Part shown: piece after piece, positions 16,764 through 23,597 of the stretch
How the letters are laid out: every line of letters starts with the position of its first letter
How positions within the stretch are numbered: position 1 is the first letter of the stretch
NCBI GenBank assembly: GCA_964353335.1
Contig: CAYGVI010000006.1
Span: 1 to 55,480, forward strand
Origin: JAWAAW01 sp964353335
Lineage (GTDB): Archaea > Nanobdellota > Nanobdellia > Woesearchaeales > ARS49
DNA length: 55,480 bases
Direction of reading: 5' to 3'
Notes under the pieces: generated by a model
Told to the model about the DNA's origin: nothing
The model's database searches: none
What the model saw: only the letters and a program-made list of their open reading frames with translations
Translations under genes and position numbers: made by a program

Positions 16764-16892
16764 GTCAAGAACCACTTGCTAAAGCAAGTGGCGTGAACGA
16801 TAAGTTCTTGCTTTTAGACAAATGCAAGTGGTTCTTGAGCATGCTCGAAAACTGCTCGTCTTTAGCATACGTCAAGAGCAGTTTTCGACATG
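16764..16892. repeat. Compound palindromic hairpin element between divergent promoters
   Basis: Two nested-palindrome units. Unit 1: TCAAGAACCACTTGC (16765-16779) pairs perfectly over 15 bp with 16825-16839, but the same left arm can instead fold locally (CCACTTGC/GCAAGTGG, 16772-16791). Unit 2: TCGAAAACTGCTC (16845-16857) pairs perfectly over 13 bp with 16876-16888. The element fills the gap between the VIT transporter promoter and the promoter of the gene at 16950. Confidence 0.6.
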
Positions 16893-16949
16893 TAAAAACG
16901 CAGGGTTTTTATACCTGATTTTGCATTCTGCAGTAAAAAGAGTGATAAT

Positions 16950-17507
16950 ATGAAGAAGCTTGCTATACTCGCGGTTTTGTTGCTGGTTATACCTTCTGCG
17001 TTTGCCTACGTGATGGAAACTCACAGTGTACAGATGCAGAGCAATGTAATCACAAACGGCTATGAGTACGCAATTGTCTCAGGGTTTAACCGCAATGATA
17101 TCCCTGTCAACATAGAGCACTGGCACATGAAGGTAGAGCTTGGGCAGCAATACGCATTCTGCGAGCTCCAGCCAACCATAGTCCAGCCAGGGCCGTACAT
17201 GGCAGATATTGAAGTTTCCTGCCTCACACGCACTGGATTGTCATCATTCTTCCCGAAGAACACAATTGTCAAGATTGCCAAGTATGTTGAAGATAGCGTC
17301 CCTCAGAACTCAGTCAGCATTGAAAGCATAAAGCTGGAAACCAGAGTGCAGGCGCCTGTGCCTTTCCAGGTGACAAAGATTGCAGGAGAGGCAATACTTG
17401 ACGCAAACGCCAGCACAGCAGGAAGCCTTATGTTCCTCGCAGGCATAGGCGCGATAATAATCCTCGCAGTAGTGATAGTTCTTTCTTCAATGCGCAGAGA
17501 AGAGTGA
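16950..17507 (+). CDS. Exported membrane-anchored protein, unknown
   Basis: 185 residues: a signal peptide (MKKLAILAVLLLVIPSAFAY), an extracytoplasmic domain of about 140 residues with two Cys (AFCELQP and EVSCLTR) likely in a disulphide, and a C-terminal membrane anchor (about 160-181) ending in RREE. The domain is predicted to be beta-rich. It is preceded by TATA GTTTTTATACC and an AGAGTGATAAT ribosome-binding site. Topology suggests a cell-surface protein facing outward. Family not recognised. Confidence 0.75.
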   Translation: MKKLAILAVLLLVIPSAFAYVMETHSVQMQSNVITNGYEYAIVSGFNRNDIPVNIEHWHMKVELGQQYAFCELQPTIVQPGPYMADIEVSCLTRTGLSSFFPKNTIVKIAKYVEDSVPQNSVSIESIKLETRVQAPVPFQVTKIAGEAILDANASTAGSLMFLAGIGAIIILAVVIVLSSMRREE

Positions 17508-17603
17508 GCATATCTGCGTTAAACTGATTCTGCATACGGCGACGACTAAACGACTGCGTTAAACGACTACGACAAGTTACGGCTCCTTACAGTCGCAGTG
17601 ACC

Positions 17604-17739
17604 AACGATAATGGAAGTTATTTCTCTTTATTTGTTCCGAGCTGCTGAATGAGGTGAAGAGTGAGCGGAACCGCAGTGGAGCGAAACGATGAGCCGAATT
17701 CGCAGCGAGTGTCTTTCGCTGTGCGCGTTATTTGGAGTT
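17604..17739 (+). repeat. Noncoding element, copy B of a two-copy family
   Basis: This is the plus-strand partner of 3640-3748 (29 of 31 bases identical at 17709-17739, plus the ATGGAAGTT/TTATTT block). It occupies most of the 272-base gap between convergent genes. The stretch 17517-17600 in front has repeated CGACTA/GTTAAACGA words but no ORF. Confidence 0.55.
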
Positions 17740-17779
17740 CGCGCTTAATGAAGCCGAATTCAAACTAAAAGAAAAACGC

Positions 17780-18391
17780 TTACTGCCGCTGGTATGAATA
17801 GCCCATCATCTGCTTCTCGCCAAGAATCGGGTCAGGGACAAAGTAGTTCTGCTTTGTAATCTTGCCTATCAGAACCTGGTCATTGGAAGGCCTTGGGTCC
17901 TCGTCGCTGCGCGGCTCGCGGGTGACAATTACAAAGTCATACGGGTCAAAGTATGTCAGGAGGTTGGTTTCAAGCGTGCCAACACCGCCCTGGCCTGTAT
18001 CAAACAGCCCGAGGTTCAGTGACTGCCCTGACTCGCTGTCAAACAGCCATGCCTGATAGAAAGTGTTATCCATCTCAGAAGGCCTCAAGTCTTTTACCTG
18101 CAGCATAATAGACCCCACTGGCTGGTACGGGCTGCGTGTGCTCTTTACTTTTACAGTACCGCGCTGATAAAATGGGGGCTGTCCTGTCGCGAATATCGGC
18201 GGCTGGGGCGGAACCAGATAAACCCATGTGTCAATCCTGAATGTCTGCACCCTGGGGTCATAGAAGTATTCATTGTACCTCTGCGGCCCTCCTGCCCTGA
18301 ACTTGATGTCAGCAGGCTTCAGGTAAATATAGCCGAAAACAACAGGCATGACCAAAAGGAACAGCAGTCCGAGCATTAAGAGCTTTTTCAT
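17780..18391 (-). CDS. Exported protein with RskA/anti-sigma-K-like domain, paralogue 1
   Basis: 203 residues. Signal peptide 1-20 (MKKLLMLGLLFLLVMPVVFG). The C-terminal half reads YQAWLFDSESGQSLNLGLF, then GGVGTLETN and FDFVIVTREP-like FVIVTREPRSDEDPRPS, the pattern of the extracytoplasmic domain of anti-sigma factor RskA (xxYQVWLID..., then FAVTxEPxGGSxxPT). Archaea have no sigma-70, so the domain here is presumably a general surface module. Its start overlaps the stop of paralogue 2 upstream (ATGA), so they form an operon of two related proteins. Confidence 0.65.
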   Translation of the reverse strand: MKKLLMLGLLFLLVMPVVFGYIYLKPADIKFRAGGPQRYNEYFYDPRVQTFRIDTWVYLVPPQPPIFATGQPPFYQRGTVKVKSTRSPYQPVGSIMLQVKDLRPSEMDNTFYQAWLFDSESGQSLNLGLFDTGQGGVGTLETNLLTYFDPYDFVIVTREPRSDEDPRPSNDQVLIGKITKQNYFVPDPILGEKQMMGYSYQRQ

Positions 18392-19122
18392 GGCGTCTTG
18401 ATGCCCTCCTTCAACATTCCCTGCAGGACAGGCATTCCCGGAGTCGGGTTGTCATCAGGGAAAGGCTCTATCGTGACCATCATTGAGTCAAACGGCCAGA
18501 GCGGAGTGGTGATTGTGTATTGCAATGATGTCACCCTGCCTATGCCCGCCGGCTGGAAGAATCCAATGCTTGCCGAGTAGCCTGTGTCCTCATCAACAAG
18601 CCACACTTCGTAAATGAAATCAGGTGCTATTGGCGGCAAATCCTTTGTGCGGAAAAACACAGTTCCCTGCGGGATGCCGACCTGGTAAGGCTTTATGCTG
18701 ATAACCCTTGCGTAACCTTTCGGTGTGCCATTGATTTGCGGCCTTGTAACCAGTGAGAGGTCAGTTGATGTGAGCTCGATATACTCGTTGACAATGTGAT
18801 AGCCTCGCGCACTTGCATAGTAGTTGCTAATATGTCCTGGGTCACTGCCCTGCGGAATCCAGTCATTGTAAGGCAGGTTTGACGGGCCTTCCTCCTCGCC
18901 CTTTGAACCAAAGCTTCCCCTGCTCGCTGCCTTTGCACCAAAGCCGCCGTAAGGCTTGACATAAGTCATTCCATAGCGGTTGGATGAAAACACAATGTCC
19001 CTCTTGACAGAAATGCTTGGCGAGACAGAGTATCTTGTTTCAGCAGTGTAGCCAACCTGAGTCGCAAAAGAAACGTAACTCATCAGGAGAATAACAATAA
19101 TGCCTAAAACCAGCTTCTGCAT
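18388..19122 (-). CDS. Exported protein with RskA/anti-sigma-K-like domain, paralogue 2
   Basis: 244 residues. Signal peptide 1-20 (MQKLVLGIIVILLMSYVSFA), a Gly/Ser-rich linker near 60-80, then the same domain as the next gene: FRTKDLPPIAPDFIYEVWLV, DTGYSASIGFF, then FDSMMVTIEPFPDDNPTPG and LQGML. Alignment of the two proteins over the last 90 residues shows the WL.D..TG...GF and VT.EP.....P.P motifs at the same spacing. First gene of the two-gene operon, with an AGGTGATTACT ribosome-binding site. Secreted, function unknown. Confidence 0.65.
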   Translation of the reverse strand: MQKLVLGIIVILLMSYVSFATQVGYTAETRYSVSPSISVKRDIVFSSNRYGMTYVKPYGGFGAKAASRGSFGSKGEEEGPSNLPYNDWIPQGSDPGHISNYYASARGYHIVNEYIELTSTDLSLVTRPQINGTPKGYARVISIKPYQVGIPQGTVFFRTKDLPPIAPDFIYEVWLVDEDTGYSASIGFFQPAGIGRVTSLQYTITTPLWPFDSMMVTIEPFPDDNPTPGMPVLQGMLKEGIKTP

Positions 19123-19239
19123 ATTTAGTAATCACCTTTTTATCACGAAACAGCGCTATTCAGGTTTATAAACTTTGTGTTTGCCTCAGGAATAGCTTTA
19201 AAAATAACAGGAATTAAGCAGCAAATGCGGGGTGAGTGA

Positions 19240-20460
19240 ATGAAAGTTGACCCAATACAACGTGCGCTGGAACTCAGGAAAACACTTGTTCAGGGAAACC
19301 AGATACTTGTCGCAGACTTCTCAAACACTTTGCAGGGCAAGGACACGTCAAGAGTCATTGACCTGATGCCGAACATTGCAACAAACCAATACGTTTTCAG
19401 GACAAAAGTCAATGTCAAGCCAATAGACCCGCTTGCATCAAAAGAATACCAGACAGAGTATTTTGACTTAAGGCAGAAAACAGACGCGGAAATTGAAGAA
19501 TTCATCAGAAAACAGGAGTTTGACTTTCCATTGTGGTTCAAGCACGACAAAGGATTTTCAATGAGGCGCGCAGGAGACTACAACCCGCCGTTCATATTTC
19601 AGGTCGCAGGATGCAATTTCCATGACGGAAGCGCAACAGGAGGGTGCTGGTACTGCTTTGTTGACGATGAAAGCAACAACGGGGTTCCTGGAAACGGCAA
19701 AGCCCTGCTGGGAATCGATGAAACAATCTACAGCATGCTCGTTGCAAGGCAGAAAATAAAAGCGCAGTATTCCAAAGAAGGGCATGACCTTAGCATCAAA
19801 GTCCTCAGGGCATCAGGCGGAGAGCCCACAATAGCCCTTGACTGGATACTTAATCTTTGGAGGGAAGTTGAAAAGAAAGGGTGTGACTTTTCCGGACAGC
19901 TGGACAGCAATTTATCAACTGCGCAGGTGGTTGACCAATTTGAGAAAGATGGCATATACGAGCCAAAAACCCTTGATAAGCTTGCCGCATTCCCAATCAA
20001 GGTTCTCACCGCGATAAAAGGGGTTGATGCGCTAAACCTGCAGGAAAACGTGCAGGCAAAAGCCACGATGGAAGACCAGTTGGAGTCCATCAAGAGATTC
20101 CTTAAGGCAAATTTTGACATTTACCCTCAGATGTACAATCCAAACCCGAGCACCCTGAGGCAGTACCTTGAAAGAATGGACAGGGAGATTGAAAATTTCT
20201 CCCTCAGAATCCACATCGGGCCTTTGAAAGCAGGTTATGGGCCGACAAAAAAGCGCCTTGGGCTGGAAGCATTGGCGCTTGGCAAAGACAAAGAACACAA
20301 AGAGAAATTCATAAGGTCAAAAGCAGAAACCTGGGCTGACAATTACAACAGGGGATGTGAAATTCTTGACAATTACCTGCTGCAAAGCTACGGCGTGCGC
20401 TACAAGGAAATAACAAGATCAGATGTCAGGCTTAAGCTTCTCATGAATCTTATTAAATAG
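19240..20460 (+). CDS. Atypical radical SAM protein
   Basis: 406 residues. RASGGEPTIALDWILNLW (about 190-205) is the GGE motif that holds the SAM methionine, and LDSNLST follows at the next strand, so a radical SAM barrel is likely. The cluster cysteines are unusual: GCNFHDGSATGGCWYC gives C-x10-C-x2-C instead of the usual C-x3-C-x2-C. A domain of about 120 residues precedes the barrel, and a Lys-rich helical region follows. It is a single gene with TATA TTTAAAAAT near 19197 and a GGGGTGAG ribosome-binding site. The reaction is unknown; peptide or nucleic acid modification are both open. Confidence 0.7.
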   Translation: MKVDPIQRALELRKTLVQGNQILVADFSNTLQGKDTSRVIDLMPNIATNQYVFRTKVNVKPIDPLASKEYQTEYFDLRQKTDAEIEEFIRKQEFDFPLWFKHDKGFSMRRAGDYNPPFIFQVAGCNFHDGSATGGCWYCFVDDESNNGVPGNGKALLGIDETIYSMLVARQKIKAQYSKEGHDLSIKVLRASGGEPTIALDWILNLWREVEKKGCDFSGQLDSNLSTAQVVDQFEKDGIYEPKTLDKLAAFPIKVLTAIKGVDALNLQENVQAKATMEDQLESIKRFLKANFDIYPQMYNPNPSTLRQYLERMDREIENFSLRIHIGPLKAGYGPTKKRLGLEALALGKDKEHKEKFIRSKAETWADNYNRGCEILDNYLLQSYGVRYKEITRSDVRLKLLMNLIK

Positions 20461-21397
20461 TTCCCCATGGCCTTGGATTTTCCCTGCTGACCTTGCCTGG
20501 CAGGAAATTCTTTCCCTCACACCTGCCAACTATGCAGGCGCACGAGCCTCCACAGTCAAGAGTCCCTGGCATGCAGTCCATTGTGCACAATGTTGCCTTG
20601 CAAACAGGCACCTTCTCCTTGATAACGCAGTCAACAGCGTGGCAGCACTGCGCCTTTACGCAGTCAGAATCCTCATCGCACTCAGGCGGGAATCGCTCAG
20701 GCAGGACAGACACTGTTGCCTGCATTGCCCTCAAAGTGCCAAGGTTGAATGAAACATTATAGCTGCCAGGCCTCTCATACCTGTGCAGTGCGGTGTACCT
20801 CGTCGGCACATTTGCATCAGGGAACCAGGGAACGCAGCTTGGCTCAACAGCCTCCTCATTTCCATCTCCAAAGCTCCAGCGCTGTGGAACGCAGTAGAAG
20901 CGCTGGTCATTGAGCGCAGCATTCCTCAGTGTTGCAGTAATATTAACAAGCAAAGGGGACACTCCCACCCTTGGGTTCGCAACAATTTCTATTGAAGGAC
21001 CGACAGGAAGCGGATTTTCCAGCCTGACAATCATGCATTTTGCATTCACGCACTTTGTTCCGCGGTCTCCTGCGATTCCTGTGCAGAAGTCAGGGCAGTC
21101 TTGTTCCTGGTTAACAAATAAATCATAATAATTTCTGCTGCCGACAAAGCAGTTTCCTGTCTGGGTGTCAATGCCGTCGCAGACACAGTCCTCGTCAGTC
21201 TCGCAGTAATCCTTTCCTCCGAGCGTGCAGGGGGCGAATTCGCAGTTCGGCCCTGTCCTGCCGACAGCAGAGCCGTCAGGGCATATCTTGGCCTCTTCTG
21301 TGCAAAAAGCAGGCATTGGGCCCCTTGGCTGGGGAACCACTGCGCATGCTGAGATGAAAAAAATCAAAGCAACAAAAGCAAAAGCAGTTTTTCTCAT
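20453..21397 (-). CDS. Cys-rich surface lipoprotein with a PKD domain
   Basis: 314 residues. The N-terminus ends in a lipobox-like ISAC, so a lipid-anchored exported protein is likely. Residues 32-60 hold a Cys-rich module (FCTEEAKICPDGSAVGRTG, then NCEFAPC), followed by a CETDEDCVCDG segment. About 125-225 is a PKD-type beta-sandwich (RWSFGDGNEEAV and RYERPGSYNVSFNL are typical), and a last Cys-rich tail follows (CDEDSDCVKAQCC ... CACIVGRCEG). The start overlaps the stop of the next lipoprotein upstream by four bases. It is probably part of a cell-surface complex; its partner is unknown. Confidence 0.8.
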   Translation of the reverse strand: MRKTAFAFVALIFFISACAVVPQPRGPMPAFCTEEAKICPDGSAVGRTGPNCEFAPCTLGGKDYCETDEDCVCDGIDTQTGNCFVGSRNYYDLFVNQEQDCPDFCTGIAGDRGTKCVNAKCMIVRLENPLPVGPSIEIVANPRVGVSPLLVNITATLRNAALNDQRFYCVPQRWSFGDGNEEAVEPSCVPWFPDANVPTRYTALHRYERPGSYNVSFNLGTLRAMQATVSVLPERFPPECDEDSDCVKAQCCHAVDCVIKEKVPVCKATLCTMDCMPGTLDCGGSCACIVGRCEGKNFLPGKVSRENPRPWGTI

Positions 21398-21765
21398 TTC
21401 GCCTCTCTAAGCTCGCCTTCCTTTGTTATGACCATGCAAATCTTCGGGCAATGGCACTGCACTCCAGGAGCGCAAGGCTTGCACAACGGATAGTCGCACC
21501 TCTTTCCAGGCCCGCAGTCATAATCAAACTCACATTCGTCTGCAGATGCTGGCTGCACCTCTTGAACTGCAGGCGCTTGTGCAGGCGCCACACCTTGTTC
21601 TTCAGGCGGCACATTTTGCACAATAGGCTGAGTTATTGGCTGTGCATACCTGACAGAGCACGCTGTAAGAAGTACTAAAATAAAAATAAAAGAAAAAAAT
21701 AAACTCTTAGACAGCGTCAGACTCCGGCCTGACTGGCTTTCGCTCGCTGCGGCTCGCTCAAGCAA
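21394..21765 (-). CDS. Small Cys-rich lipoprotein, start uncertain (TTG)
   Basis: About 123 residues from an in-frame TTG at 21765, the last sensible start before the frame enters the upstream SIMPL gene; no ATG or GTG lies closer to the hydrophobic segment. SLFFSFIFILVLLTACS is a lipoprotein signal ending in TAC. A Pro/Gln/Ala-rich linker leads to a compact domain with ten Cys (DECEFDYDCGPGKRCDYPLC..., VQCHCPKIC). Similar Cys spacing is seen in the tail of the downstream lipoprotein, so both may derive from one module. Operon order is SIMPL, this gene, PKD lipoprotein. Confidence 0.6.
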   Translation of the reverse strand: MLERAAASESQSGRSLTLSKSLFFSFIFILVLLTACSVRYAQPITQPIVQNVPPEEQGVAPAQAPAVQEVQPASADECEFDYDCGPGKRCDYPLCKPCAPGVQCHCPKICMVITKEGELREAK

Positions 21766-22492
21766 TCTCAAACACCACCTGAACATTGGCTGAGACATCA
21801 ACATCTCCCGGAAGTATTTGCGGCGCAGGAGCACCCATGTCTGACTTTGCAGCCATTGTTTCCATTCCGCCCCTGTACATCGGGTAGACATTGTACTCGT
21901 TTATTGAGACGCTGACGACCTTTCCAAGGCGCATTTCAATTCCTGATGCAAGAGCTTCTGCCTTGCTCCTTGCGTCCTGGACAGCCTGCCTCAATGCCTC
22001 ATTCTTGGCGTCCTTTGTCTGCGCATCGCTGAGCTCAAAGCTGATGCTGTCAACTCCAGTTGCTCCGGCATCAACGCCTTGCTGGATGAATTCGCCAACG
22101 CGCTCAAGCTCAGTTGTCTTGACCTTCAACGTGTGCGAGACCTTGTAGCCTGCATCAATCTGCCTGTTCTGCTTGTAGTCCCAGTAAGTGTACGGGTACA
22201 AGTTATAGCCGGTTGTTTCCATATCTGTCTTAGCAACGCCGGCGCTCTTCAATGCAGCCTGTATTGCTGACATTGCCTCGCTGTTCTTGTCCTGGGCTTC
22301 TTTCGCAGTTGTTCCGTTTGTCTCAACGCGCAGCATCACAGTCGCCTCATCAGGCGCGACCTTGAACTGCGTATTGCCAACTACTGATATTGTGTTCTGC
22401 TGGGGGTTGCTTGGCTGCTGCACTGTAACATTGCACGCAGTAAGCAAAACCGCGACCAAAACCATTCCGACAATCATTGAAAGTTTGTTCAT
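21758..22492 (-). CDS. SIMPL (DUF541) domain lipoprotein
   Basis: 244 residues. Lipobox LLTAC at residue 20, then the SIMPL domain: ISVVGNTQFKVAPDEATVML, NSEAMSAIQAALKSAGVAK, DMETTGYNLYPYTYW, VSHTLKVKT and the late DARSKAEALASGIEMRLGKV. SIMPL proteins are exported or periplasmic-side proteins found in bacteria and archaea, with a poorly known role in stress and envelope integrity. First gene of a three-gene lipoprotein operon; an AATGAACAAA start follows a GTGATGT ribosome-binding site. Confidence 0.9.
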   Translation of the reverse strand: MNKLSMIVGMVLVAVLLTACNVTVQQPSNPQQNTISVVGNTQFKVAPDEATVMLRVETNGTTAKEAQDKNSEAMSAIQAALKSAGVAKTDMETTGYNLYPYTYWDYKQNRQIDAGYKVSHTLKVKTTELERVGEFIQQGVDAGATGVDSISFELSDAQTKDAKNEALRQAVQDARSKAEALASGIEMRLGKVVSVSINEYNVYPMYRGGMETMAAKSDMGAPAPQILPGDVDVSANVQVVFEIA

Positions 22493-22528
22493 TTTTACAT
22501 CACCACTGTGTATACAGGAGAAGCACGC

Positions 22529-23113
22529 TTATATATTCTTTTTGTTAGTAAGGGACTTTCCTAACCATCCGTATTTCTTGAGCAGCACTATCAAAACCAC
22601 AAGCAATACCACGGTTGCAATGCCAAATGATACGAGCCACACTGGCGAAGCCGCAGCCACAGCACCTGCAGCCTGGTCTGCTGTCGGAGCAGCAAGCATT
22701 GGCGCAGCTTCAGCAGCCACTGCCTCTTTTGCAGCCATCAAGCGCGGAGCAGCAGCGCCAAAAGCAAGCTCAGGCACAGTGAAATACTTTATCGCACTAA
22801 TTACTGTTGCCGCAGCGCTGAAAAGGAACATCCCAAGAATAAACCATATTGTTGTCGTGTTCGGGTGCAAAAGCATTCTTGACTTCTGCGTGAGACTATA
22901 ATACTTCCACTTCCTTGTTGTTTCCTCGCGCTCAACCAAATCTGCACCAACAAGAGCCTTCAAGTGCTCTCCAACAGTCGGCAGGCTCATCTTCATCTCA
23001 GAAGCAATATCAGACTGCGTAAGCGCCTTCTTGTCAAGCAGTTTCAAAATCCTTACCCTTGTTTCACCAGCGAGCGCTTTCAATGTCGGCTGGTCAAGAC
23101 CTATGCGTTCCAT
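22529..23113 (-). CDS. ArsR-like HTH regulator with C-terminal membrane anchor
   Basis: 194 residues. Residues 1-75 form an ArsR-type winged helix (LKALAGETRVRILKLLDKK, LTQSDIASEMKMSLPTVGEHLKALVGADLVE). A transmembrane segment lies near 90-110, an Ala-rich extracytoplasmic linker at 120-155, and a last transmembrane segment at 160-182. DNA-binding proteins fixed in the membrane are recurrent in archaea and suit sensing of envelope state. It lies upstream of the SIMPL operon on the same strand, which it may regulate (inference from position). Confidence 0.8.
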   Translation of the reverse strand: MERIGLDQPTLKALAGETRVRILKLLDKKALTQSDIASEMKMSLPTVGEHLKALVGADLVEREETTRKWKYYSLTQKSRMLLHPNTTTIWFILGMFLFSAAATVISAIKYFTVPELAFGAAAPRLMAAKEAVAAEAAPMLAAPTADQAAGAVAAASPVWLVSFGIATVVLLVVLIVLLKKYGWLGKSLTNKKNI

Positions 23114-23145
23114 GGTTTTGGGAAAATGCTGGCAGTTTATAATAA

Positions 23146-23559
23146 TTACTGGACTAAGTTGTTCTGCTGGCGCGCATCACGCCTTTCTTTGTAATAATGC
23201 GAATTGAAATATTCGCACATTGACCTGAGCTTTGCGCGCACTGGAGGAGGCAAATCAACGAATTCAATCCCTGCATAAATCTTGTTGTCTTTCCTGCTCT
23301 CAAAGCACCTTCGCACAATGCCCGCAAGGGGGATTGATTCTTCATAGCGCGGAATTGTTATTGTCAGCTTTGCTTTTGCGCCCCACTTTACCCGCTCAGA
23401 AACCTGCATCAACAGCCCGCCTTCAGAAAGGTCAAAAACAGGAGATTCCCCCTTTTGCCCGATGAAAGGAAGACCTATGCGATAAACAGCGTATGCAGTT
23501 TCAGGAACACACCTTTCATGCGTTCTATTCGCAACACGAACACGAGTGTCAATAGTCAT
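23146..23559 (-). CDS. PilZ-like domain protein
   Basis: 137 residues. RTHER at about 12-16 matches the RxxxR half of the PilZ cyclic-di-GMP site and DLSEGG at about 43-48 matches the DxSxxG half, with 26 residues between, in the family range. The rest has the six-stranded barrel pattern (KAKLTITIPRYEESIPLAGIVRRC, YAGIEFVDL) and a C-terminal helix. PilZ domains are bacterial effectors of cyclic-di-GMP; they are rare in archaea. No diguanylate cyclase is seen in this window. Confidence 0.7.
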   Translation of the reverse strand: MTIDTRVRVANRTHERCVPETAYAVYRIGLPFIGQKGESPVFDLSEGGLLMQVSERVKWGAKAKLTITIPRYEESIPLAGIVRRCFESRKDNKIYAGIEFVDLPPPVRAKLRSMCEYFNSHYYKERRDARQQNNLVQ

Positions 23560-23597
23560 AAAGCACAGAAAAAATAATGAGATTATAAAGATTTTGC

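Noticed and set aside
16764..16892. CRISPR-like repeat
   Set aside because: The repeated words are arms of hairpins, not evenly spaced direct repeats with unique spacers; no cas gene is in the window.
21766..21891. N-terminal extension of the small Cys-rich lipoprotein
   Set aside because: It is the SIMPL gene read in another frame, and the hydrophobic signal lies downstream of it.
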